The position numbers and the translations under genes were made by a program. A stretch of 64,000 bases of DNA from Blastococcus sp. LR1 (GTDB taxonomy: Bacteria; Actinomycetota; Actinomycetes; Mycobacteriales; Geodermatophilaceae). Location: positions 558,001-622,000 of the forward strand of contig NZ_JAIUJY010000001.1 in NCBI RefSeq assembly GCF_020166105.1, read 5' to 3'. The notes under the pieces were generated by a model. It did no database searches and had not been told where the DNA came from. It saw only the letters and a program-made list of their open reading frames with translations. Shown piece by piece: positions 28,902 to 37,596 of this stretch. Position 1 is the first letter of the stretch; each line of letters opens with the position of its first letter.

Positions 28902-30992
28902 TCACGCCGGCTCCACGGATCTGTCGACGACCTGCCAGGCCGACCCGTCCCACTCCAGGATCACGATCCCGAGATGGCGGGGATCACCTGCAGCATCCCC
29001 TGGCCCGACCGCCGTGCCGGAGATCGTCAATCGTCCGCCGCCGCCCGAAACCGTCGCCGTCTTGAAGAAGTCCTCCACGAGCAGATTGCCCTGTGCGGTC
29101 GGCTCGCCGGTGGTGTCGTCGAATGCCACCAGTGCCTGGTACGACTCGGCCGATCCCGAGGGGCACGCGAAGAGCGCGAGACGAGACGGGGCTCCCGACG
29201 CCGAGGCCGCCAACGGCACCCACCGAATCCTGGCGTCGTCATATTTCTCAGGGGGGAACCGAGCGTCGATCCACTCCTCCCGGGTGGGGCAGCCCGCCGC
29301 GCGGAACGCCGCAGCGCGCTCGTCGGCCACGGGCGCAGCGGGCCCCTCCTTGGTCAGCGTCACGTCGAACCACCCGGTGAATCGCCGGTCCTCCGAGGCC
29401 CAGAGGTACTCCAAGGTGAGCAGCTGACGCCAGGTCGCATAGGTGGTGGGGAGGACCGCCAGGAGGTCTGCCAGGTCGGTGTCTTTCCTAGTCGCGTCCA
29501 GGGCGACTCGAAGGCATCGTCGGGCAACGTTGACCCCTGCGTCCTGGAGTTTCACCGGGTCCGGGTCGGCGCGAGCCTTCTGGACTTCGCCGAAGGTCGC
29601 GGAGACGCAATCGACGACCCCGATGAGCTGGGTCGTCTTCTGGAGAGGGAGCGGTGAGTCCTTCGCGAAACCTCGCCAGGTGTCGGTGAGGATCTCGATG
29701 GCTTCCCGCACGGTCAGCGGGGTCTCCCGATCGAAGGCCTCCTGGATCGCTTTCAGTACCGCCCGTTCCGATGCCCGGCCGATGGCCGCTTTCCCACCCT
29801 TGGTCACGGCGAGTCCGGTCAGCCCCACCTCCATCGCGATCGCGAGCGCATCCGGCACGGCGCGCAGCGTGATCGTGCGAGCAGCGGCCTCCAGTGCACC
29901 GACATGCGCCGCCGGGATGCGCATCGTGGCGTGTCCTTGGGCGGGAACCGGGAGGCCTCCGATCACCTGCCCTACGGCGGTCCCGACCATCGTGATCGTG
30001 TCGACGCCGGCCTCGAGGTCCATGAATCGGACCTGGAGCGGAGGCGGCACCATCAGCAGATAGCGGACATAGCCGTGGTTGGTCACGCGGACCGTGAGGG
30101 AGCCGTCCTGCTCGCGCACGACGCATCCCTGGAAGTCGTCATCCAGGTCGTCGGGCACCTGCACTCGCCAGGTGGGGTCGGCCCGGTCGCAGTCGGCCTC
30201 GTCGGTCACGCCGATCACGAACGTGGTCACCGCTCTCACCGCTCGGTAGGCGGTGACGACCTGCATCCGTGCGGCCAGGTACGCCAGCGAGCAGAGGGGG
30301 GAGTCCGCGCACGCGGAACCCGCACGGGCGGCGACCGCCTCCGCATCCGCTGCCGCCTCCTCGGCGTACCGACGCGCTATCGCAGCAGCCTGTCGCGCCC
30401 GGTCCGCGGCCGATCCGGCGGAATTCACGACCCCGTCGAGCGCCTGCTCCCCCACCTGTCGCACAGTCTCGACGGTCTGCCCGACCCAGTCGATCCCCTG
30501 GTCGAGGACGAACAGGCCGAAACGGCTGAAGTGTGGAGCCTCGGCCACCATCTCCCGGGCTTCGGCGTCATGCACGGTCGGCAACGGGATCCAGGTCTCC
30601 TCCGTTTCCCCGTAGACCGCCAGGAAAGCGAGCGCGGGATCGGCCACCTCCTCAGGCAAGGGAAAGCGAACCACCGCACCGGGCAGCTCCTCGCTGACCG
30701 TGATGTCAGCAACGGGTGCCGCCAGCCTCGCGAACTCCTCAACCGAGTCCAGGTCGGGAGCCATGTCCTTTCTGTCGATGGTGATGGTCGCGGCTTCGGC
30801 CACCCCGCCGGGAACCTCGACGCGGGGCCCACCGATCTCGCCGGCGATGCCCCCGCTGCGTCCGATCTCGGCCACTTCCCCCGAACCCGCCCGCAACCAC
30901 ACGACAACGCCTGCCGCGACGAGCGAGACGACCAGAAGCCCGATGACGAGCGTGCTGCGCCCCGACCGCCATCCCGTGTTCCCCCGTGTCAC
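28902..30992 (-). CDS. large membrane-anchored extracytoplasmic protein of unknown function
   Basis: 696 residues with a GTG start. One N-terminal hydrophobic helix (STLVIGLLVVSLVAAGVVVWL) anchors a long outside domain. Residues about 50-170 (PRVEVPGGVAEAATITIDRK ... FPLPEEVADPALAFLAVYGE ... FSRFGLFVLDQG) resemble ZU5-like beta modules that pair with a hydrophobic axis. A coiled Ala/Arg-rich helix follows (about 190-220). The rest contains scattered Cys residues (ACADSPLCSL, FQGCVVRE, DCVSATF, RRCLRVAL, AAGCPTREEW, FACPSG) that could form disulfides. The base composition is slightly less GC-rich than its neighbours. No enzyme motif is recognised and no operon partner is obvious. Confidence 0.75.
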   Translation of the reverse strand: MTRGNTGWRSGRSTLVIGLLVVSLVAAGVVVWLRAGSGEVAEIGRSGGIAGEIGGPRVEVPGGVAEAATITIDRKDMAPDLDSVEEFARLAAPVADITVSEELPGAVVRFPLPEEVADPALAFLAVYGETEETWIPLPTVHDAEAREMVAEAPHFSRFGLFVLDQGIDWVGQTVETVRQVGEQALDGVVNSAGSAADRARQAAAIARRYAEEAAADAEAVAARAGSACADSPLCSLAYLAARMQVVTAYRAVRAVTTFVIGVTDEADCDRADPTWRVQVPDDLDDDFQGCVVREQDGSLTVRVTNHGYVRYLLMVPPPLQVRFMDLEAGVDTITMVGTAVGQVIGGLPVPAQGHATMRIPAAHVGALEAAARTITLRAVPDALAIAMEVGLTGLAVTKGGKAAIGRASERAVLKAIQEAFDRETPLTVREAIEILTDTWRGFAKDSPLPLQKTTQLIGVVDCVSATFGEVQKARADPDPVKLQDAGVNVARRCLRVALDATRKDTDLADLLAVLPTTYATWRQLLTLEYLWASEDRRFTGWFDVTLTKEGPAAPVADERAAAFRAAGCPTREEWIDARFPPEKYDDARIRWVPLAASASGAPSRLALFACPSGSAESYQALVAFDDTTGEPTAQGNLLVEDFFKTATVSGGGGRLTISGTAVGPGDAAGDPRHLGIVILEWDGSAWQVVDRSVEPA

Positions 30993-31103
30993 GCGGTCAA
31001 GATAGGGGCCGCGCCTCCGGACCGACAGGACTTCGTCGCCGGAGACGCCGAGAGACGGACCGAACGGTTCCGGCCATATTCCTGGGCCGGTCCAGAGCCC
31101 TCC

Positions 31104-32855
31104 TCAGGCTCGGCGCAGGCGGCGGGAGTTATCCGGCAGCCGCTCCGTGACCCCGCGGGCATCCAGCCACTCCATGAGCGGCACGGCGACCCGGCGGCTG
31201 GTGCCCCACGCCTGCCGGGCCTGGCTGAGCGTGAACGGCTGCGGGACGGTGGCCAGCCGGGTCCGGGCGACGCCCTCGACCTCCGGCGCGAGGTAGACGC
31301 CGTCGCCGATCTTCACCAGCTGGCCGCTGCGCACAGCCGCCGCCAGCTCGCGGATCCCGAGCCCGGCCGCGACCAGATCCGGCGCCTCCGGGGCGGCGAA
31401 CGGGTCGAGGACCAGGCGCGCGCGGATCTCGTCGACGGCCTTCTGCACGGCCGGCGGCAGGTCGGTCGAGCCGTCGACGACCCGGCCCTCGCGCAGGAGC
31501 AGCGGCTCCCGGACGAGGGCGGGCACCAGGTCTGCGCCCGGGAGGTCCAGCGCGCGGCGCACGACCTCCACCGGCGGCCCCGGCTCCAGCGGACGCAGCC
31601 GCCGGTACCGGGCGACGACGTCGGGCACGCGGGCACTCAGCTCCTCCGCGAGCCCCGGCGCGAGCAGCCACGGCCCGTGCTCGGTGGCCCCGGCGGGCAC
31701 CGGCCAGCCCATCGCGGCGAAGTCGGCGGCGCGGACGAACCGGCGGCGGGCGAGGTCCGTGGCGGCTCCGGCGTCGCCGGACGGCTGGGCGGCGAGCTCG
31801 GCCCCCCGCTGCCGGGCCGCACCTCGCCGCCGGAGCTCCGGTGGGTCGACGTCGCGCACGTCGGCACCCAGCACGCGGCGCGCACCGGGGTCACGCAGCA
31901 GCAGCCGGTCACCGATCCGCAGCGGCAGCGGCCTGGTGAGCCGCAGCCGGACCGCGGCGCCGTCCAGCGGTCGCAGCCGTGCGCCGACCGTCGCCGAGCC
32001 GACGTGCACGACCGGCTCCGCCGGCAGCTGTGCGTCCGGTTCGGCGTCGAGGGTCAGGTCGACGACGTCGGTCAGCCGGAACGCGCCCGGGGTCAGCAGC
32101 GCGTCGCCGCGGGAGATCTCCTCGACCGCGACGCCGCGCAGGTTGAGTGCCACCCGGGCGGTGGCCGACGCCTGCTCCACCGACTGGCCCAGGGACTGCA
32201 CGCCCCGCACGGTCACCTCGCGGTCGCCGAGCAGGAAGCGGTCGCCGGCCGCCACGGTGCCGGCGGCGAGTGTGCCGGTGACCACGGTCCCGGCGCCGGT
32301 GATGGTGAACGCCCGGTCGATCCAGAGCCGCACCGGCGCGGCGCCGTCCGGGGCGGGCAGCCCGCCGAGCAGGTGCTCCAGCGCGGCGGTCAGCTCGGGG
32401 ACCCCGGCCCCGGTCACCGAGCTGACGGCGACGCCGGGCACCTCGCCCATCGACGTCGCGGCCAGCCGTTCCCGCACGTCGGCGAGCACCGGCTCCGGGT
32501 CGGCGAGGTCGGACTTGGTGACGGCGAGCAGCGCGTGCCGCACCCCGAGAGCGTCGAGCACGGCGACGTGCTCGGCGGTCTGGGCCGACCAGCCGTCGTC
32601 GGCGGCGACGACGACCAGCGCGGCGGGGACCGAGCCCACTCCGGCGAGCATGTTGCCGACGAACCGCTCGTGCCCCGGGACGTCGACGACGGCGAGCCGG
32701 CGGCCCGAGGGCAGCGTCGTCCAGGCGAAGCCGAGGTCGATGGTCAGCCCGCGGCGCCGTTCCTCGGCCCAGCGGTCGGGCTCCATGCCGGTGAGCGCGC
32801 GGACCAGCGCGGACTTGCCGTGGTCGACGTGGCCGGCGGTGGCGATCACGTCCAC
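31104..32855 (-). CDS. selB: selenocysteine-specific translation elongation factor SelB
   Basis: 583 residues with a GTG start; the start region overlaps the end of selA by ten bases. The G domain shows [34 protein letters not shown] and the G4 motif TKSD, with [11 protein letters not shown] in switch I as in SelB. EF-Tu-like domains II and III follow. The C-terminal third is a string of winged helices that read the SECIS hairpin of selenoprotein mRNA. It carries Sec-tRNA to a recoded stop; in this genome that stop is predicted to be UAG because the tRNA has anticodon CUA. Confidence 0.95.
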   Translation of the reverse strand: MDVIATAGHVDHGKSALVRALTGMEPDRWAEERRRGLTIDLGFAWTTLPSGRRLAVVDVPGHERFVGNMLAGVGSVPAALVVVAADDGWSAQTAEHVAVLDALGVRHALLAVTKSDLADPEPVLADVRERLAATSMGEVPGVAVSSVTGAGVPELTAALEHLLGGLPAPDGAAPVRLWIDRAFTITGAGTVVTGTLAAGTVAAGDRFLLGDREVTVRGVQSLGQSVEQASATARVALNLRGVAVEEISRGDALLTPGAFRLTDVVDLTLDAEPDAQLPAEPVVHVGSATVGARLRPLDGAAVRLRLTRPLPLRIGDRLLLRDPGARRVLGADVRDVDPPELRRRGAARQRGAELAAQPSGDAGAATDLARRRFVRAADFAAMGWPVPAGATEHGPWLLAPGLAEELSARVPDVVARYRRLRPLEPGPPVEVVRRALDLPGADLVPALVREPLLLREGRVVDGSTDLPPAVQKAVDEIRARLVLDPFAAPEAPDLVAAGLGIRELAAAVRSGQLVKIGDGVYLAPEVEGVARTRLATVPQPFTLSQARQAWGTSRRVAVPLMEWLDARGVTERLPDNSRRLRRA

Positions 32856-34156
32856 TTCTCCGCCACCTCCAGCACGGCGTCGGCCAGGGCGTGGTCGGCG
32901 GCGGGCAGGACGCTGCGCAGGTTGAGCAGCGTGCGGTCGTCCTCGACGTAGCCGACGACCGGCCGGGCGCCGAGGCGCAGCGGCTCGGCGAACTCCAGCG
33001 GCAGCGAGACGGCGGCGCCGGGCAGCGGGTGTTCGGGCGCCCCTCCCCCGCCGACCCGCGACTCGGCGTCCACCGCGACGGCGTCGATCCCGGCGTCGGC
33101 CAGCCGGGCGGCGATCGCGCTGGCACGCGCCCGCAGCCCCTCGACGTCGGCGGCGAGCATCTCCTGCACCGGCGGCAGCGGGCCGCGGAGCGTCGCCTCC
33201 AGCGCAGCCAGCGTCGTCTTGTCCACCCGGAGCGCCCGGTAGAGCGGATGCCGGCGCAGCCGCTGCACCAGCTCGGCGCGGCCGAGGACCAGCCCCGCCT
33301 GCGGTCCGCCGAGCAGCTTGTCGCCGCTGGCCAGCACCAGGTCCGCGCCGGCGGCGAGCGTCGTCTGCAGGTCGGGCTCGTCGGGCAGCACGGGATGCGG
33401 GCGGAGCAGCCCGGAGCCGACGTCGGCGACCAGCGGAACGCCGGTGCCGGCCAGCGCCGCCGCCAGCTCGCCCACCTCGACGGCACGGGTGAAGCCGCGG
33501 ACGACGAAGTTCGACGGGTGAACCTTGAGCACGGCGCGGGTCTCCGGGCCCAGCGCCCCGCGGTAGTCGGCAAGCGCGACGCGGTTGGTGGTGCCGACCT
33601 CGCGCAGCCGGGCGCCGGTGCTCTCCAGCAGCTCGGGGATGCGGAAGCCGTCGCCGATCTCGACCAGCTCGCCGCGAGCGATCACCAGCTCGCCGCCGAG
33701 CGCGGTCGCCACCAGCGCCAGCGCGGCGGCGCAGTTGTTGACCACGATCGCGGCCTCGGCGGCGGGCACGGCGCCCAGCAGCGCGGCGATCGCCGCCTCG
33801 CCGCGCGGGCCCCGCCGTCCCGTGCGCAGGTCGAGCTCGACGTCGGTGGTGCCGGTCGCGGCGGCGATCGCCTCGGCGGCGGCAGCCGAGAGCGGTGCCC
33901 GGCCGAGGTTCGTGTGCACGACGACGCCGGTCGCGTTGAGCACCGGGCGCAGGCTCGACGCGGTACCGGGCAGCTCCGCCAGGACGGCGTCGACGGCGCC
34001 CTCGGGGCTGACCTCACCGGCGCGCACCCGTTGCTGCACGCGCTGCACCGCGCCCTTCACCAGCGCACGGCCGAGCCGCTGCCCGGCGTCGGCCAGGCGC
34101 GGGTCGGCGAGCAGCGTGTCGGTGCGCGGCACCTGCCGGCGCGGATCGGCGCTCAT
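32846..34156 (-). CDS. selA: L-seryl-tRNA(Sec) selenium transferase SelA
   Basis: 436 residues from the ATG at 34156 ([20 protein letters not shown]). It is a PLP enzyme converting Ser-tRNA(Sec) to Sec-tRNA(Sec) with selenophosphate. The PLP lysine lies in [14 protein letters not shown] (Lys280). The family opening [20 protein letters not shown] and the [12 protein letters not shown] segment are present. It forms an operon with selB. Nothing looks truncated, so the selenocysteine pathway appears intact. Confidence 0.95.
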   Translation of the reverse strand: MSADPRRQVPRTDTLLADPRLADAGQRLGRALVKGAVQRVQQRVRAGEVSPEGAVDAVLAELPGTASSLRPVLNATGVVVHTNLGRAPLSAAAAEAIAAATGTTDVELDLRTGRRGPRGEAAIAALLGAVPAAEAAIVVNNCAAALALVATALGGELVIARGELVEIGDGFRIPELLESTGARLREVGTTNRVALADYRGALGPETRAVLKVHPSNFVVRGFTRAVEVGELAAALAGTGVPLVADVGSGLLRPHPVLPDEPDLQTTLAAGADLVLASGDKLLGGPQAGLVLGRAELVQRLRRHPLYRALRVDKTTLAALEATLRGPLPPVQEMLAADVEGLRARASAIAARLADAGIDAVAVDAESRVGGGGAPEHPLPGAAVSLPLEFAEPLRLGARPVVGYVEDDRTLLNLRSVLPAADHALADAVLEVAEKWT

Positions 34157-34202
34157 CGCCCGGGAGCGTAGGCCCCGCACGGAATCCCGGCCGGACCCGC
34201 CG

Positions 34203-34230
34203 TTGACATACAGAGCACGCGCTCTCTAAC
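34203..34230 (+). promoter_or_regulatory. promoter with embedded operator for the TetR/sterol-desaturase unit
   Basis: TTGACA (34203-34208) and TCTAAC (34225-34230) are spaced 16 bases. Between and over them lies AGAGC-ACGC-GCTCT (34212-34225), a 14-base palindrome. The TetR gene begins 30 bases further on, so autorepression through this site is likely. The assignment rests on sequence pattern only. Confidence 0.65.
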
Positions 34231-34259
34231 CTTCCGCGACCGATGTGACGGGAGCAACA

Positions 34260-34856
34260 GTGGCGACCCAGGACGAACGACGCGCGGCGACCCGCGCGGC
34301 ACTGCTGGACGCGGCGCAGGACTCCCTCGTCGACCGTGGCGTCGCCGGCACCACCACCGCCGAGGTCTGCGCCCGGGCCGGGGTCTCCTCCGGGGCGCTG
34401 TTCAACCACTTCCCCAGCAAGGCCGCCCTGCTGGGCGCCGTCGCCGGGCGGGCCTTCGACGCCGCCGTCGAGCAGTACGTCGCCCGGTTCACCGCGGTGT
34501 CCGCCGTGGGCGGCGATCCGCTGGGCGACGCCGTCCGGCTGTTCTGGCAGATCCACGACGAGCCCCGCATGGCCGCGGTCCTGGAGCTGTTCGTCTCGGC
34601 GCGCACCGACGCCGAGCTGGCCGGGCACCTGGCCGCGGTCAACGCCCCGCACACCGTCCGCGTGCTCGGTGTCGCCCGCGACCTGCTGCCCCAGTACGCC
34701 GACCATCCCGCCCTGGAGGCGGTCTTCGACCTCGCGGCCAGCGCCGTCTTCGGCGTCGCGCTCGGCGTCGCCGGGGAGGCCGACCGCAAGAGCCGGGTCG
34801 AGACCCTCGTGACCGTCGTCCGGGCCCAGCTCGATCCCCCCTCCCCTCCCTCCTGA
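34260..34856 (+). CDS. TetR-family transcriptional regulator
   Basis: 198 residues from the GTG at 34260, which has GGGAG five bases upstream; an in-frame GTG at 34245 is the alternative. The N-terminal helix-turn-helix reads TTTAEVCARAGVSSGALFNH followed by FPSKAALL. The C-terminal ligand domain is not diagnostic. It lies 14 bases upstream of the hydroxylase-like gene and likely regulates that gene and itself through the palindrome at 34212-34225. Confidence 0.88.
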   Translation: MATQDERRAATRAALLDAAQDSLVDRGVAGTTTAEVCARAGVSSGALFNHFPSKAALLGAVAGRAFDAAVEQYVARFTAVSAVGGDPLGDAVRLFWQIHDEPRMAAVLELFVSARTDAELAGHLAAVNAPHTVRVLGVARDLLPQYADHPALEAVFDLAASAVFGVALGVAGEADRKSRVETLVTVVRAQLDPPSPPS

Positions 34857-34870
34857 AGGAGCACCGCACC

Positions 34871-35779
34871 GTGGAGCAGTTCCTGCGCGGCTCGCTGGCC
34901 GACATGGCCGAGGTCGACCTGATCCTGTGGGCGATCCCGGTCTTCTTCCTGCTGATGCTCCTCGAGGGCGTCGTCCTGACCCGGGAGGCCAGGGAGGACG
35001 CCATCGACCGCGCCGGCGAGGAGGCGGCACGGAAGGGCTATGCGCTCAAGGACACGGTCACCAGCCTGACGATGGGGCTGGGCAGCCAGATCATCCTGGC
35101 GCTCACCACGCTCCTCGGCCTCGGCGGCTACCTGGTGTTGTGGAACCTCACGCCGTTCGACCTCGGGTCGGGCTGGGTCGCCTGGACCGTCGCGATCCTC
35201 GGCAAGGACTTCGTCTACTACTGGTTCCACCGCGCCTCGCACGAGATGCGGTTCCTGTGGGCCGCGCACGTCGTGCACCACTCCAGCGAGCACTACAACC
35301 TGTCGACGGCGCTGCGCCAGGCGTGGACCCCGCTCACCGCCTGGCCGTTCGGCGCCGTGCTGATCCTGCTCGGTGTGAACCCGGCGCTGTTCGTGCTCGC
35401 CAGCTCGATCAACCTGCTCTACCAGTTCTGGATCCACACCGAGGCGATCGACAAGCTGTGGCGGCCGTTCGAGTACGTGTTCAACACCCCGAGCCACCAC
35501 CGCGTGCACCACGGGATGAACCCTCAGTACCTCGACAAGAACTACGGCGGCATCCTCATCGTCTTCGACCGGTGGTTCGGCACGTTCGAGCCCGAGGTCG
35601 AGAAGGTGCGCTACGGGATCACCAAGCCACTGGAGAGCTACAACCCGTTCTGGGTCTTCGCCCACGAGTACGTCGCGATCGTCCGTGACATGCGCTCGGA
35701 CCGGCGATGGGCCCACCGGGTCGCCCGGCTCTGGCGCGGTCCGGGGTGGGCCCCCGCCCCGGCCACCGCGGACTCCTGA
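34871..35779 (+). CDS. sterol desaturase / fatty acid hydroxylase family membrane protein
   Basis: 302 residues with a GTG start preceded by GAAGGAG. Several hydrophobic segments enclose the di-iron histidine motifs: HRASHE, HVVHHSSEHYN, and HHRVHH with NPQYLDKNYGG. A GKDFVYYWFHRASHE stretch marks the family. The enzyme should hydroxylate or desaturate a lipid or sterol at the membrane; the substrate is not known. It is probably co-transcribed with and repressed by the TetR gene just upstream. Confidence 0.9.
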   Translation: MEQFLRGSLADMAEVDLILWAIPVFFLLMLLEGVVLTREAREDAIDRAGEEAARKGYALKDTVTSLTMGLGSQIILALTTLLGLGGYLVLWNLTPFDLGSGWVAWTVAILGKDFVYYWFHRASHEMRFLWAAHVVHHSSEHYNLSTALRQAWTPLTAWPFGAVLILLGVNPALFVLASSINLLYQFWIHTEAIDKLWRPFEYVFNTPSHHRVHHGMNPQYLDKNYGGILIVFDRWFGTFEPEVEKVRYGITKPLESYNPFWVFAHEYVAIVRDMRSDRRWAHRVARLWRGPGWAPAPATADS

Positions 35780-35833
35780 CCGGTCGGCAGCGGGCCCGGC
35801 ACGTGCTGCCGGGCCCGCCGCCGGCGGCGGAAT

Positions 35834-35929
35834 TGGCGGAGGCGGACGGGAATCGAACCCGCCTGGCCGAGATGCTCGACCACGTCGGCTTTAGAGGCCG
35901 CGGGGGCCACCAGACACCCTGACGCCTCC
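35834..35929 (-). tRNA. selC: tRNA-Sec with anticodon CUA (reads UAG)
   Basis: 96 nucleotides including an encoded 3' CCA. Bases 34-40 form the anticodon loop CTCTAAA, so the anticodon is CUA, complementary to UAG, not UCA for UGA. Between the T loop (TTCGATT) and the discriminator G there are 13 bases (T stem 5 plus acceptor 8), the tRNA-Sec hallmark. There is a D stem of six with one mismatch and a four-base loop TGGT, and a long variable arm with an eight-pair stem. The 8th acceptor pair is T-C, one D-stem pair is T-C, and the outer anticodon-stem pair is G-A. SelA, SelB and SelD lie within 5 kb. UAG-reading tRNA-Sec is reported for Geodermatophilus and Blastococcus. Confidence 0.93.
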
Positions 35930-35982
35930 ATCGGGCAGCGTACGTGCCGGAAACTGTCGGAGGGTCCTGCCAGCCTTTCCCC

Positions 35983-36567
35983 GTGACCCGCACCGAGCAC
36001 CGCACCCCCGCTCCGCTGCCCCCGGTCGACCTCACCCCCGAGGAGGCCGCGGCCGTCGTGGGCGCGCTGGCGGCCCGGCCCGACGGTCCGTTCGCCGAGG
36101 CCGGGCACGCGGCGCTGGAGAAGGTGCTCACGGCGCTGGAGCCCGATCCGGGCCGGCGGTCGCAGATGCTGGCGAGCAGCCGGTGGGTGGCCGCGGACGC
36201 CACGCGGACGGCCGAGGTGCGGCGCTCGGTCGAGCAGGGGCTCGCCGAGCGCCGGGTGCTGGTGCTGGACTACTGCGACGGGCAGAACCGCTGGTCGCAG
36301 CGCGCTGTCGAGCCGCAGCTGCTCGTCCGCGACGGATCCGCAGAGTTCCTCGTCGCCTGGTGCCGCGAGCGCGAGGCGCTGCGCTGGTTCCGGGCCGACC
36401 GGATCAGCGAGGTCCAGCTCACCAGCGAGGCGGCCCCGCGGCGCGAGCTGCCCGGCGTCGACACACCGCAGGCGTCGAACCACCCCGCCGGCCGGAAGCT
36501 CCCCCGCGCTCCGGTCGCGCAGCCGGAGGCACCCCGTCTCCGGCTGCTCCCCGGCGGCCTCACCTGA
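35983..36567 (+). CDS. WYL-domain protein without a DNA-binding domain
   Basis: 194 residues from the GTG at 35983. The N-terminal half is helical (LTPEEAAAVVGALAARPDGP). The WYL core reads VLVLDYCDGQNRWSQRAVEP, followed by FLVAWCREREALRWFRADRI. WYL domains sense nucleic acids or nucleotides in transcriptional regulators. No helix-turn-helix is visible, so this may be a stand-alone ligand-binding module. It sits 21 bases upstream of selD on the same strand, so it is probably co-transcribed with it. Confidence 0.75.
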   Translation: MTRTEHRTPAPLPPVDLTPEEAAAVVGALAARPDGPFAEAGHAALEKVLTALEPDPGRRSQMLASSRWVAADATRTAEVRRSVEQGLAERRVLVLDYCDGQNRWSQRAVEPQLLVRDGSAEFLVAWCREREALRWFRADRISEVQLTSEAAPRRELPGVDTPQASNHPAGRKLPRAPVAQPEAPRLRLLPGGLT

Positions 36568-36588
36568 CCCGCGCCTAGATTCGGTCCC

Positions 36589-37596
36589 GTGACCACCGCA
36601 TCCACCAGCATCCGGCTCACCCAGTACGCACACGGCGGCGGCTGCGCCTGCAAGATCCCGCCCGGCGAGCTCGAGGCGGTGGTCGCCGGACTGACGTCGC
36701 GAGGGCCGGTCGATCCGGCGGCCGAGCTGGTGGTCGGCCTGGACGACGGCGACGACGCGGCAGTGGTGCGCATCGCCGGGGGGCAGGGGCTGGTGCTCAC
36801 CACCGACTTCTTCACCCCGGTCGTCGACGACGCCTACACCTTCGGCCGGATCGCGGCGGCCAACGCGCTGTCCGACGTCTACGCCATGGGCGGCACCCCG
36901 GTGGTCGCGGTCAACCTGCTCGGCTGGCCGCGTGACGTGCTGCCCACCGAGCTCGCCGCCGAGGTGCTGCGCGGTGGCCTCGAGGTGGCGCAGGAGGCCG
37001 GTTGCCACGTCGGCGGCGGCCACTCCATCGACGACCCCGAGCCCAAGTACGGCATGGCGGTGACCGGCGTCGTCGACATCGACCGGCTCATCACCAACTC
37101 CGGCGCGGTCGCGGGCACGCCACTGAGCTTGACCAAGCCGCTGGGCGTCGGGGTGCTGAACAGCCGGATGAAGGCCACCGGCGAGGTGTCGGAGGAGGCG
37201 GTCGCCTCCATGACCGCGCTCAACCGCGACGCCGGCCGGGCCGCGGTCGCCGCCGGCATCCGCGCGGGCACCGACGTCACCGGGTTCGGGCTGCTCGGCC
37301 ACCTCTACAAGATGGCGCGGGCCAGCGGCGTCACCGCCGTCGTCGACGCCGCCGCCGTCCCCTACCTCACCGGCGCCCGGCAGGCGCTGGCCGACGGGTT
37401 CGTCTCCGGGGGTACGCGGCGCAACCTCGACTGGGTGCGGCCGCACACCGACCTGTCCGGGGTGAGCGAGGACGAGGCGCTGCTGCTCGCCGACGCCCAG
37501 ACCTCCGGTGGGCTGCTGCTGGGCGGCGAGGTGCCCGGCGCACCGGTCATCGGTGAGTTCGTGCCGCGGCAGGAGTTCGTGGTCGTCCTCCGCTGA
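36589..37596 (+). CDS. selD: selenide, water dikinase (selenophosphate synthetase) SelD
   Basis: 335 residues with a GTG start. It makes selenophosphate from selenide and ATP, the selenium donor for SelA. The catalytic motif reads GGGCACK: Cys19 occupies the site that is Sec in some SelD proteins, followed by Cys21 and Lys22. This is therefore the cysteine form and needs no recoding. The AIRS-type N domain continues with LVVGLDDGDDAAVVRIAGGQ. Its 3' end overlaps the opposing transporter gene by 50 bases. Confidence 0.95.
   Translation: MTTASTSIRLTQYAHGGGCACKIPPGELEAVVAGLTSRGPVDPAAELVVGLDDGDDAAVVRIAGGQGLVLTTDFFTPVVDDAYTFGRIAAANALSDVYAMGGTPVVAVNLLGWPRDVLPTELAAEVLRGGLEVAQEAGCHVGGGHSIDDPEPKYGMAVTGVVDIDRLITNSGAVAGTPLSLTKPLGVGVLNSRMKATGEVSEEAVASMTALNRDAGRAAVAAGIRAGTDVTGFGLLGHLYKMARASGVTAVVDAAAVPYLTGARQALADGFVSGGTRRNLDWVRPHTDLSGVSEDEALLLADAQTSGGLLLGGEVPGAPVIGEFVPRQEFVVVLR

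Noticed and set aside
35834-35929. Reading the CUA tRNA as a tRNA-Ser or an ordinary amber suppressor
   Set aside because: The 13-base acceptor plus T stem, four-base D loop, encoded CCA and sel neighbours fit tRNA-Sec; tRNA-Ser has seven plus five pairs.
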